NCBI RefSeq assembly: GCF_002001015.1
Contig: NZ_MUNO01000008.1
Coordinates: 1 to 64,000, forward strand
Reading direction: 5' to 3'
Length of the DNA stretch: 64,000 bases
Source: Polaromonas sp. A23
Lineage (GTDB): Bacteria; Pseudomonadota; Gammaproteobacteria; Burkholderiales; Burkholderiaceae_C
Position 1 is the first letter of the stretch; the number at the start of each line of letters is the position of its first letter. Below the pieces are notes generated by a model, which did no database searches, was not told where the DNA came from, and was given only the letters and a program-made list of their open reading frames with translations. The position numbers were made by a program, and so were the translations under genes. Positions 17,632 to 25,420 of the stretch are shown here, piece by piece.

Positions 17632-18837
17632 TCATGCCGTGGCCGGCATGGGCAGCTCAACCACAAAAGAGGCGCCCCCGCCCGGCCTGTCTTCGCAGCG
17701 GACGATGCCGCTGTGACGCTCGGTGATGGATTTGACAAGCGCCAGGCCCAGGCCAACGCCGCCTTCGTGCTCGCTGGCACCCGGCAAGCGGTAAAAGGGT
17801 TCAAAAATGCGCTCCCGCTGGTCGGGCGGTACGCCCGGCCCATGGTCATTGACGCGGATGACGGCGCGCCGCTGCGCGCCTGTGTCGGTTTCGCTGAGCT
17901 CCAGGCTCACTTCACCGGTGCTGTAGCGTCTGGCGTTTTCCAGCAGGTTGCGGATCAGCCGGCGCAGCAGGCGCGCGGAGCCTTGCAGCGTGAGGCTTTG
18001 CGTCTGAAGCGCTGTACCCAGCTGGGCTTGCACACGGGCGCATTCCTCGGCGGCCAGGCCGGTCAGGTCCAGCGTCTCAAACGGCTCTGCGTCCGCTTGC
18101 TTCGTATCAAGTCGGCTGGCCAGCAGAATTTCGTCGATCAACTGGTCCAGCTCATTGATGCTGCGCGAGATCTCTGCGCGCTGCGTGGAGCCAGGCGCGG
18201 CATCCATCAGTTCCAGGCCCATGCGTATCCGTGCCAGCGGTGAACGCAGTTCATGCGAGGCATTGGCCAGCAATGACTTGTGCGAGGCGAGCAGCGACTT
18301 CTGCGATTCCATCAGGGTTTCGATGCGTTCTGCGGCATGGTTGAAACGCTCGGCCAGAAAGGCCACTTCGTCTTCTCCCTGCACGACCATGCGCGCCGAC
18401 AGGTCGCCGCTGCCCCAGCGCTCAACCCCGCGCTGCAGGCCTTCCAGCCGCTGCGTGAGCCGGCGGATGATCGGATAGGCGCCCATTGCCACCGCCAGCG
18501 CCACCACGCCCAGCATCCAGCCGAAGCCGAACGGCGGCCGGCTCCAGGCGTTTCGGGGAGGGCGTTTGGGCCGGGGCAGCTCAAGATTGAGCACCTGGCC
18601 GTCCGTGGTCACCAGGTCAAACTCCAGGCCGTCGCCCGGTTTCCGGTCGGCTTTGGTTTGCGCCCTGCCGATGACTTCACCCGCCTGGTTGTGCACCAGT
18701 ACTTCACGTATTGGCAGTTGGGGCGGGTCCGTGCTCAGTTGCCACGCGGCGCCCACCAAAAAAGCGAGCACGACCACGGTTGCCACCACGGCAAGCCAGA
18801 TGCGCACATAGAGATGCGATGTAAAGCGGGACCACAT
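17632..18837 (-). CDS. Sensor histidine kinase (EnvZ/RstB type)
   Basis: This 401-residue inner-membrane kinase has TM1 at about 12-32, a short periplasmic loop, TM2 at about 104-122 and a HAMP at 122-175. The HisKA has the phospho-His H195 in NASHELRSPLARIRMG, and the HATPase has VNDHGPGVPPDQRERIFEP and GGVGLGLALVKS. A short duplication (KSLLASHKSLLA) lies just before the phospho-His. The ribosome-binding site (GGAG, 6 nt from the ATG) belongs to the end of a palindromic element that separates this gene from the response-regulator gene. The signal sensed is unknown. Confidence 0.9.
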   Translation of the reverse strand: MWSRFTSHLYVRIWLAVVATVVVLAFLVGAAWQLSTDPPQLPIREVLVHNQAGEVIGRAQTKADRKPGDGLEFDLVTTDGQVLNLELPRPKRPPRNAWSRPPFGFGWMLGVVALAVAMGAYPIIRRLTQRLEGLQRGVERWGSGDLSARMVVQGEDEVAFLAERFNHAAERIETLMESQKSLLASHKSLLANASHELRSPLARIRMGLELMDAAPGSTQRAEISRSINELDQLIDEILLASRLDTKQADAEPFETLDLTGLAAEECARVQAQLGTALQTQSLTLQGSARLLRRLIRNLLENARRYSTGEVSLELSETDTGAQRRAVIRVNDHGPGVPPDQRERIFEPFYRLPGASEHEGGVGLGLALVKSITERHSGIVRCEDRPGGGASFVVELPMPATA

Positions 18838-18839
18838 GG

Positions 18840-18979
18840 GAGACTCCTACAAATCCGATTTTCGGGCGCATGACTGCGTTGCGCGGTGCTCGGAATCCTC
18901 ATGCACCCCAGTGCATTCCGGTGTCCTGCGCTCCGTGCGCCTTGCCCTGCATCCCGACAATCGAATTTTTAGAAGTCTC
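18840..18979. repeat. 140-bp imperfect palindrome (family D) between regulator and kinase genes
   Basis: The two ends are inverted copies (GAGACTCCTACAAATCCGAT versus GAGACTTCTAAAAATTCGAT), and the similarity continues inward through GGGCGCATGACTGCG-like and GCGCTCCGTGCGCC-like segments to a short centre. Its right-hand edge on the minus strand carries the kinase Shine-Dalgarno. It has the form of a non-coding mobile palindrome (REP/MITE-like). Confidence 0.75.
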
Positions 18980-18990
18980 ATAAGACCGGT

Positions 18991-19815
18991 TCAATCCTGC
19001 TGCTTGGCAAAAACGTAGCCGACACCGCGCACGGTGAGAATGCGTTTGGGGTCTTTGGCATCGAGCTCTATGGCGCTGCGGATGCGGCCCATGTGCACGT
19101 CAATCGAACGGTCGAAGGCTTCAAGTTCCCGGCCGCGCACTGCCTCCATGATCTGGTCCCTGGAGAGTACCCGGCCTGCGCGTTCGGCGAGGGCCACCAG
19201 CAGGTCGAACTGGTAGGAGGTCAATTCGCAAATCTTGCCGGCGACGGAAACCGTCCGCGCGTCACGGTCGATTTCCAGCGAGCCGAAACGCATGGTCTGC
19301 TGCGTGCCTGCCGTGCTGCCACCTTCACCGCCGCGGCGTAACACGGCGCGGATACGCGCCAGCAGTTCACGTGGCTCGAAAGGTTTGGGCAGGTAGTCGT
19401 CAGCGCCGATTTCCAGCCCGACGATCCTGTCCATGGGATCCCCTTTGGCCGTAAGCATCAGAACCGCTGTGCGGGAAAACTCCCCGCCCAGGCCCTTGAT
19501 GCGACGGCACACCTCCAGGCCATCCATGTCGGGCAGCATCAGGTCAAGAATGACCAAGTCGGGCTTGCAGCTCTGCAGGGCTTCCAGGCCCTTGGCGCCG
19601 TCAACCGCATGGGTGACGCCGTAGCCTGACTGACGCAGGTACTCGATCACCATGGTCGCCAGGCGGGTGTCGTCTTCGATCATCAGAAGTTGCTGTGTCA
19701 TGGGCTGGCTCGCTGGACGGGTGCTGGTCGGCTGTTCAGTGTAGCCACTGGCGCCCGTTTGTGGCGAGGCGCCGAGGACGTCGGTGGTGAAAGGGCTGGG
19801 GTTGCGGTCGCTCAT
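18991..19815 (-). CDS. OmpR-family response regulator
   Basis: This is a 274-residue DNA-binding regulator. The receiver domain begins at about residue 42 (LLMIEDDTRLATM), with phospho-acceptor D91 in LVILDLMLPDMDG and the conserved KPFEPRELLARI. A winged-helix domain follows (LTSYQFDLLVALAERAGRVLS, then RSIDVHMGRIR). The ATG at 19815 has a strong AAGGAG six bases upstream. It gives a 38-residue Ser/Thr/Pro-rich leader before the receiver, unusual for the family. The internal ATG at 19701 would give the standard length. It forms a pair with the kinase downstream. Confidence 0.9.
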   Translation of the reverse strand: MSDRNPSPFTTDVLGASPQTGASGYTEQPTSTRPASQPMTQQLLMIEDDTRLATMVIEYLRQSGYGVTHAVDGAKGLEALQSCKPDLVILDLMLPDMDGLEVCRRIKGLGGEFSRTAVLMLTAKGDPMDRIVGLEIGADDYLPKPFEPRELLARIRAVLRRGGEGGSTAGTQQTMRFGSLEIDRDARTVSVAGKICELTSYQFDLLVALAERAGRVLSRDQIMEAVRGRELEAFDRSIDVHMGRIRSAIELDAKDPKRILTVRGVGYVFAKQQD

Positions 19816-19929
19816 GAGGGACTCCTTCTTCAATGACGGTCCATCGTGCGCGCCCAGGGAGAAGTCGCGTTAAAGCGGCTGTAAAGTTAGGTAAACCGCT
19901 GCAGCGATTTGCACCGACAAGCCTGTCGG

Positions 19930-19987
19930 TTTTGCTATTAATTAAATAGCTATATGTGCCCGTCAATCAAGGACGATCTGGCATTTT
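19930..19987. repeat. Family A dispersed repeat, copy 3
   Basis: It starts TTTTGCTATTAATTAAATAG and ends GGCATTTT. It covers the stop codon and the last few codons of the AmpG-like permease gene (KMPDRP) and the gap to the response-regulator promoter region. Confidence 0.7.
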
Positions 19988-21373
19988 CATGCGAGAAGCC
20001 AGCCAAACCAACACCAGTACAGGCACCCCCAACAAGGCCGTACTCGTGAAAAAACTGCTGTAACCGAAGGTATCCACGTAGGACCCCGAATACCCCGCCA
20101 GAAACTTCGGCAGCAGCAGCATCATGGAGCTGAACAGGGCGTACTGCGTGGCGGAGTAATTGACGTTGGTCAGGCTGGACAGGTAGGCAATGAAAGCGGC
20201 CGACGCAATGCCGCTGGACAGGTTGTCGGCCGAGATCACGAAGATCAGCGCGTGGACGTCGTGCCCGCGCGAACCCAACCAGGCAAACAGCAGGTTGCTT
20301 GCGGCACTGAGCACCGCGCCCAGCATCAGAACGCGCATCACCCCGAAGCGCATCGCCAACGCGCCACCAGCAAACGCACCGACCAGCGTCATGATGACCC
20401 CGTAAATCTTGGTGACGGCCGCTACCTCGTCTTTGGTGTAGCCCATGTCCACGTAGAACGGGTTGGCCATGATGCCCATCACTACGTCACTGATCCTGTA
20501 AACGGCAATCAGAGCCAGGATCAGCAGCGCGTGTTTGCCGTAGCGGCGCAGAAAGTCAGCAAAGGGCTCGACCAGCGCACTTTTGAGCCACTCAGCCGCA
20601 TTGCGCGCAGGCGGAATTTCGCGCGGCACCGGCTCGGGCGAAAACAGCACAGTGACCACGCCCAGCAGCATGGAGGCCGCCATCACCAGGTAAGCGGTTT
20701 GCCAGGCACCGTGCTGGTAGGCAATCACGCCGCCTGCACCGGCCACTTCGGCGCGTGCGGCAATCCACAACACGCCGGCGCCGGCCCAGATCATGGCCAT
20801 GCGATAGCCTGTCTGGTAGGCCGCTGCCAATGCGGCCTGACGTTGCATGTCGGCCGATTCGATGCGAAAAGCGTCCAGGGCGATGTCTTGCGTGGCCGAG
20901 GCAAAAGCCACTGCCAGCGCACACCACACCACCGGCAGCAGCGCGAGTTTGGGGTCGGTCAGCGCCATGCCGGTCAGCGCTGCCATGATGACGGTTTGCG
21001 ACAGCAGCAGCCAGCTGCGCCTGCGGCCGAGCAGCCGCGTCAGCAAGGGAATGGGCAGGCGGTCAACCAACGGAGCCCAAACCCATTTGAAGCCATAGGC
21101 CAGCCCGACCCAGCTCAGGTAACCAATGGTGGTGCGGTCGATGCCGGCTTCGCGCAGCCAGAAGCTCAAGGTGCCAAACACCAGCAACAAGGGCAGGCCG
21201 GCCGAGAACCCTAGAAGCAGCATGCGAAGGGTGGGTGCCTCCAGATAAACCCGCAGGGTGTCGGCCCAGCTTGGCCGGGAAGCGGGGGAGGGACCGGCGG
21301 TGGAGGCTGGAGCGTCAGAATGGGGTGTCGGCTGACGCGATGCAGCCGGTTTGTCAGATAAGGTCTCGCTCAT
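19967..21373 (-). CDS. AmpG-like MFS permease
   Basis: This is a roughly 468-residue twelve-helix major-facilitator protein. The sequence LLLGFSAGLPLLLVFGTLSF, then WVGLAYGFKWVWAPLVDRLP and SATQDIALDAFRIE is characteristic of AmpG, which imports GlcNAc-anhydro-muropeptides for cell-wall recycling. A polar, Ser/Pro-rich N-terminal 35 residues precede the first helix. The start is the ATG at 21373, divergent from the M48 peptidase gene 39 bp away. The last residues lie in a family A repeat. Confidence 0.8.
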   Translation of the reverse strand: MSETLSDKPAASRQPTPHSDAPASTAGPSPASRPSWADTLRVYLEAPTLRMLLLGFSAGLPLLLVFGTLSFWLREAGIDRTTIGYLSWVGLAYGFKWVWAPLVDRLPIPLLTRLLGRRRSWLLLSQTVIMAALTGMALTDPKLALLPVVWCALAVAFASATQDIALDAFRIESADMQRQAALAAAYQTGYRMAMIWAGAGVLWIAARAEVAGAGGVIAYQHGAWQTAYLVMAASMLLGVVTVLFSPEPVPREIPPARNAAEWLKSALVEPFADFLRRYGKHALLILALIAVYRISDVVMGIMANPFYVDMGYTKDEVAAVTKIYGVIMTLVGAFAGGALAMRFGVMRVLMLGAVLSAASNLLFAWLGSRGHDVHALIFVISADNLSSGIASAAFIAYLSSLTNVNYSATQYALFSSMMLLLPKFLAGYSGSYVDTFGYSSFFTSTALLGVPVLVLVWLASRMKMPDRP

Positions 21374-21411
21374 GCGGGAATAATACGCTGTACCCTTACT
21401 TTGGAGACATG

Positions 21412-22230
21412 ATGAAATTTTCCCTGAGTGTGACCTGCGCTGCGCTGTCTGCCTTGATGCTGCTGGGCGCACCGCCTGCCATGGCCCAGAACGAAGGTGT
21501 GGACGTGGGCAAGAACTCCGGGTTCACCCAGCTGGTTCCTGCGGGAGAGATCGAGCAGGCCTCCAAGCAGCAATACGGCAAGATGATGCAGGAGGCGGCC
21601 AGTAAAAATGCGCTCGCGCCGGCCAGCCATCCGCAGCTTCAGCGCCTGCGACGGATTGCCCAGCGTGTTATTCCTCACGCGGTGGCCTGGAACCCGCGTG
21701 CGAAGGATTGGCAATGGGAGGTCAACCTCATTGCGAGCAAGCAGGTCAATGCGTTTTGCATGCCGGGCGGGAAGATCGCTTTTTACACCGGCATTCTTGA
21801 CCAGCTGCAGCTCACGGATGACGAAATCGCCATGATCATGGGCCATGAAATGGCGCATGCCCTGCGCGAGCATGCGCGCGAGCGTATGGGTAAGTCGGCG
21901 GCCACCAACATCGGCGCCAGTTTGCTGTCGCAATTGTTCGGGTTGGGCGATCTGGGCCAGACCGTTGCGGGCATCGGGGTGCAACTGATCAACCTGCGTT
22001 TTGGCCGTGAAGACGAGTCGGAAGCTGATCTGGTCGGGATGGAGCTGGGCGCGCGTGCCGGGTTCAACCCGCGCGCCGGCATCACGCTCTGGCAAAAAAT
22101 GGCTGCGGCCAACAAAGGCGCACCACCAGAATGGCTCAGCACCCACCCGGCCGGAGCGACCCGGATTGCCGACATGGAGCGCAACCTGCCCCGGGTGATG
22201 CCTTTGTATGAAAGGGCCCGCAAAGGCTGA
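21412..22230 (+). CDS. Periplasmic M48-family metallopeptidase
   Basis: This 272-residue secreted zinc protease has a signal peptide at 1-25 (cleavage after PPAMAQ). The zinc site is HEMAH at 145-149, with the third ligand E204 in ESEADLVGMELG. The order is that of Oma1/BepA-like M48 proteins, which degrade misfolded outer-membrane proteins. No TPR domain follows, so it is a short-form member. The ATG at 21412 has GGAG five bases upstream. An in-frame ATG directly before it (21409) is equally readable. Confidence 0.9.
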   Translation: MKFSLSVTCAALSALMLLGAPPAMAQNEGVDVGKNSGFTQLVPAGEIEQASKQQYGKMMQEAASKNALAPASHPQLQRLRRIAQRVIPHAVAWNPRAKDWQWEVNLIASKQVNAFCMPGGKIAFYTGILDQLQLTDDEIAMIMGHEMAHALREHARERMGKSAATNIGASLLSQLFGLGDLGQTVAGIGVQLINLRFGREDESEADLVGMELGARAGFNPRAGITLWQKMAAANKGAPPEWLSTHPAGATRIADMERNLPRVMPLYERARKG

Positions 22231-22363
22231 TGGTTCCCTGGCCGGTCATGATGCTTGCGTCAGGCCTGTAGCCGGACATGGTGGCGACGTTGTTCGAGTC
22301 GCCGGTGCAGTCGCTCTGGGCCAGTTCCCCTATGCCGGCAGCCGTGGTTTAATAAAAAGCAGC

Positions 22364-22444
22364 ATGAAAAATCGTCCTGACCCTGCCCGTCCAGCCGTCC
22401 CCGGGGCGGTCATCGCGATGATCGCCGTGGAGGATCTGGCATGA
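22364..22444 (+). CDS. Possible 26-residue leader peptide before the Hpt gene
   Basis: This short reading frame (MKNRPDPARP then a small hydrophobic stretch VIAMIAVEDLA) ends in an ATGA overlap with the Hpt gene start at 22441. The coupling and lack of a stop suggest it could be translated, but there is no obvious Shine-Dalgarno and no homologue known to me. The rest of the 22231-22440 gap shows nothing further. Confidence 0.25.
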   Translation: MKNRPDPARPAVPGAVIAMIAVEDLA

Positions 22445-22779
22445 GCACGCCGCAAGAGGAGTTCCAGCGATTCCTTGCCGAGCAGCGGGTCGAGTATCAG
22501 CGCAGCCTGCCCGGAAAAATAGCGGAGATACGCGCGCTGTGGCTGGTGGTCAACGCAGACGCAGACGCACCCAAACCGATGAAAGATCTGGAGCGCATGG
22601 CCCATACCCTGGCCGGTACCGCCGGGACACTGGGTTATCGGGAAATAGGCACTGCAGCCAAGGCACTGGAGCTGCTGGTGGAGCACGCGGTGGTGGCCGG
22701 GCCGGACCTGACCCTGACCCAGCGCTCCGAGATTGCCCAGGCCATCGACACGCTGCAGGGCGCCCTGCCCGCCGGATGA
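22441..22779 (+). CDS. Histidine phosphotransfer (Hpt) domain protein
   Basis: This is a 112-residue stand-alone Hpt domain, a four-helix phospho-relay protein with the phospho-His H55 in MAHTLAGTAGTLGY. A GGAGG lies 7-8 nt before the ATG. It is followed 101 nt later by a CheY-like receiver gene. Its N-terminal pattern (YQRSLPGKIAEI) resembles that of the Hpt domain of the hybrid kinase at 55-57 kb (YAQALPDKIAAL), suggesting paralogues. It may accept phosphate from that orphan kinase. Confidence 0.85.
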   Translation: MSTPQEEFQRFLAEQRVEYQRSLPGKIAEIRALWLVVNADADAPKPMKDLERMAHTLAGTAGTLGYREIGTAAKALELLVEHAVVAGPDLTLTQRSEIAQAIDTLQGALPAG

Positions 22780-22880
22780 TGGTTGCCCGTCCGTGTTTTC
22801 CACTTCATACTTGCGCATCCGAAGCTGGCCGTTCTCCGCTGCGCGCCTGAGCCACCTGTTATTGACCACAAGGACCCCGA

Positions 22881-23270
22881 ATGCCCAAACCCCTCGCCCG
22901 AATCCTGTATGTGGAAGACGAGCCTGATATCCGTGCTGTTGCGCAAATGGCGCTCGAGGCCGTTGGCGGTTTCACTGTAATTGCCTGTTCTTCTGGCAGT
23001 GAGGCGCTCGCGGCGGCGCCGACTGCGCAGGCTGACCTGCTGCTGCTTGACGTGATGATGCCCGGCATGGATGGGCCCAGCACGCTCAAGGCATTGCGCT
23101 TGCTGCCCGAGACAGCGGCGACGCCAGTCATTTTCATGACCGCCAAGGTGCAGGCCGCCGAAGTGGCGCAATACCGTGAACTGGGCGCGATCGACGTGAT
23201 CCACAAACCGTTTGATCCTATGGAGCTCTCGGCGCAGCTCGGCCGCATCTGGGCGGTGCAGGGGCAATAA
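22881..23270 (+). CDS. CheY-like single-domain response regulator
   Basis: This 129-residue receiver has acidic residues in YVEDEPDIR, phospho-acceptor D57 in [13 protein letters not shown], the conserved Thr in IFMTAKVQ and Lys in [11 protein letters not shown]. No output domain is attached. Together with the adjacent Hpt gene it forms a minimal phospho-relay module with no cognate kinase alongside. Confidence 0.9.
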   Translation: MPKPLARILYVEDEPDIRAVAQMALEAVGGFTVIACSSGSEALAAAPTAQADLLLLDVMMPGMDGPSTLKALRLLPETAATPVIFMTAKVQAAEVAQYRELGAIDVIHKPFDPMELSAQLGRIWAVQGQ

Positions 23271-23366
23271 GGCTTGCAATTCCTGCACGACGCGCAGAAA
23301 CCCAGGCGCGCAGGGCCTTTGTTCTCGGAATGCATCGGCCGCCCGGGGTCCAAGGGACAATAACCC

Positions 23367-24986
23367 ATGCCCCACCCCGATCCATCTGCTGAGCCTGTCC
23401 TGACCCCTCACGATCCCGCGTCGCTGTCAGCGTGGGCGCCTATGGGCTCACCGGTTTTCCGGATGTTGTGGGGCACCTGGATGGCCGCCAATATCTGCAT
23501 GTGGATGAATGATGTCGCTGCTGCCTGGCTGATGACTTCACTGACCACTTCGCCGATCTGGGTGGCGCTGGTGCAATCGGCCTCGACCCTTCCGGTGTTT
23601 CTACTTGGCTTGCCGAGCGGTGCGCTGGCCGACATCCTGGACCGGCGCCGGTATTTCATCATCACGCAGTTCTGGGTGGCCGCAGTGGCGCTGGTGCTGT
23701 GCCTGACGATTGTCATGGACGTCATGACGGCGCCGCTGCTGCTGGCGCTGACCTTTGCCAACGGTGTCGGGCTGGCGATGCGCTGGCCGGTGTTCTCGGC
23801 CATTGTTCCGGAGCTGGTGCCGCGGGCCCAGTTGCCCGCCGCGCTGGCACTGAATGGCGTGGCCATGAACGCTTCGCGCATCATCGGCCCTCTGGTGGCT
23901 GGTGCGCTGATCGCGAGCGCCGGCAGTGAGTATGTTTTTATTCTCAATGCCGTGTTGTCGCTGCTTGCCGGTTTTGTGATCATGCGCTGGCGCCGGGAGC
24001 ACGTGCCCAGCCCGCTGGGGCGCGAGCGACTGATCAGCGCCATGCGTGTCGGCGTGCAGTTCGTGCGCCAGTCGGCACGCCTGCGCGCCGTGCTTTTGCG
24101 CGTAGCGCTGTTTTTCTTTCATTCCACTGCCTTGCTGGCGCTGTTGCCCTTGGTCGCGCGCGGTCTGAACAGCGGCGGTGCCGGCACGTTCACCCTGCTT
24201 TTGGCATCCATGGGTTTTGGCGCCATCTTTGTGGTTGCCTTCCTGCTGCCGCGCTTGCGCCGCACTTTCTCGCGCGATGCGCTGGTGCTCTGCGGCATGG
24301 TGTTGCAATCTGTGGCCACGGCTGTGGTGGCCTTCGCGCCCAATGTGTACATCGCCTCACCGGCGATGTTTCTGGCCGGTATGGCCTGGATCACCACGGC
24401 CAACAGCCTCAGCGTATCGGCGCAACTTGCCCTGCCCGATTGGGTACGCGCGCGTGGCATGTCGATGTTCCAGATGGCCATCATGGGCGCGAGCGCGTTG
24501 GGCGCAGCGGTGTGGGGGCAGATAGCCACGGTGACCAGTGTTCCTGTCAGCATGCTGATTGCCGCCTCGACGGCGGTACTGGCCATTGGCGCCACGCAGT
24601 TGTTGCTGCGCGACCGCAGCATCGAGGAAGACCTGACACCTTCGCGCGTGTTCAAGGTGCCCAGCGCCGAGGCACCGCCACTGACGGGCCAGATTCGCAT
24701 CACGATTGAATACCGCATTGATCCGGCCCGGGGCGAGGAGTTTCGCGCCCTGATGCAGGAAAGCCGCCGCAGCCGCCTGCGCCAGGGCGCACTGGCCTGG
24801 GAGCTGCTGCGCGACATCTCGGAACCCGGGCGCTATATCGAGCAAATCAGCGACGAGTCGTGGACCGAGCATCTGCGCCGCTTTGACCGTGTCACGGCGG
24901 GCGACGTGGCACTGCGTGATCGCAAGCTGGCTTTCCATCTGGGTGAAAGCCCTCCGGTTGTGACGCGTTTCGTGCTCGAGGCTTAG
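23367..24986 (+). CDS. MFS exporter (EntS-like) with C-terminal dimeric-barrel domain
   Basis: This 539-residue protein has twelve predicted helices over about 20-410 of the MFS_3/EntS type ([20 protein letters not shown] near the start, [16 protein letters not shown] after helix 2). It has an added soluble domain at about 445-535 ([19 protein letters not shown], then [20 protein letters not shown]) that looks like an antibiotic-biosynthesis-monooxygenase-like ferredoxin barrel. Substrate is unknown. Its TAG stop is part of the target duplication of the MITE-like element directly downstream. Confidence 0.85.
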   Translation: MPHPDPSAEPVLTPHDPASLSAWAPMGSPVFRMLWGTWMAANICMWMNDVAAAWLMTSLTTSPIWVALVQSASTLPVFLLGLPSGALADILDRRRYFIITQFWVAAVALVLCLTIVMDVMTAPLLLALTFANGVGLAMRWPVFSAIVPELVPRAQLPAALALNGVAMNASRIIGPLVAGALIASAGSEYVFILNAVLSLLAGFVIMRWRREHVPSPLGRERLISAMRVGVQFVRQSARLRAVLLRVALFFFHSTALLALLPLVARGLNSGGAGTFTLLLASMGFGAIFVVAFLLPRLRRTFSRDALVLCGMVLQSVATAVVAFAPNVYIASPAMFLAGMAWITTANSLSVSAQLALPDWVRARGMSMFQMAIMGASALGAAVWGQIATVTSVPVSMLIAASTAVLAIGATQLLLRDRSIEEDLTPSRVFKVPSAEAPPLTGQIRITIEYRIDPARGEEFRALMQESRRSRLRQGALAWELLRDISEPGRYIEQISDESWTEHLRRFDRVTAGDVALRDRKLAFHLGESPPVVTRFVLEA

Positions 24987-25148
24987 GGAAGCGCTGAACA
25001 AGTCCCCTGCGGCGCGCGATCAGACGGGCTCGGGCGGTCTGCTGCGTTGAATTTCTTGCCAATAGCCAGCTATTGATTGCGAAATCCGCCTTGGCAATCC
25101 CATCCCGATCCGGCTGCCGCACATCCGCAAGGACTTATTCAGCGCTTC
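24987..25148. mobile_element. 162-bp MITE-like element with 19-bp terminal inverted repeats
   Basis: The ends GGAAGCGCTGAACAAGTCC and GGACTTATTCAGCGCTTCC are inverted copies with one mismatch in 19. They are flanked by TTAG on both sides (24983-24986 and 25149-25152), which I read as a target-site duplication. There is no coding capacity. The inside holds a stem CAATAGC-CA-GCTATTG. The left TTAG contains the stop codon of the MFS gene. Confidence 0.8.
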
Positions 25149-25288
25149 CTTAGGACTCGGGGCTGCTCACAGGCCGGCGTTGTGTATGCCTGCGTATGGG
25201 CCGTGCGTCCCGGCGGGCCGCACCGGGCCTTCCCTCGCACGGCAAGTCGGTAGATGCCAAAATTCGGCCCACCTTGCTCAATTTGAAG

Positions 25289-25344
25289 AAAATCTGCCTG
25301 TGGCCCTTATTGCACGGGCATCAGCAGCTACGCTTTTAATAGCG
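25289..25344. repeat. Family A dispersed repeat, copy 4
   Basis: This copy has a GGCCCTTATTGCACGGGC stem-like part followed by AGCAGCTACGCTTTTAATAG. It lies in the 25153-25420 gap between the MITE-like element and the allophanate hydrolase gene. The gap otherwise shows no gene; the island promoter must lie here or just after. Confidence 0.7.
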
Positions 25345-25420
25345 GATACCGATCGGCGAGTAATTTCCGACCAGAAGCCAGGCAGAAGTACACGTCACGC
25401 AGGCCTCTGCGTTACTTGGC

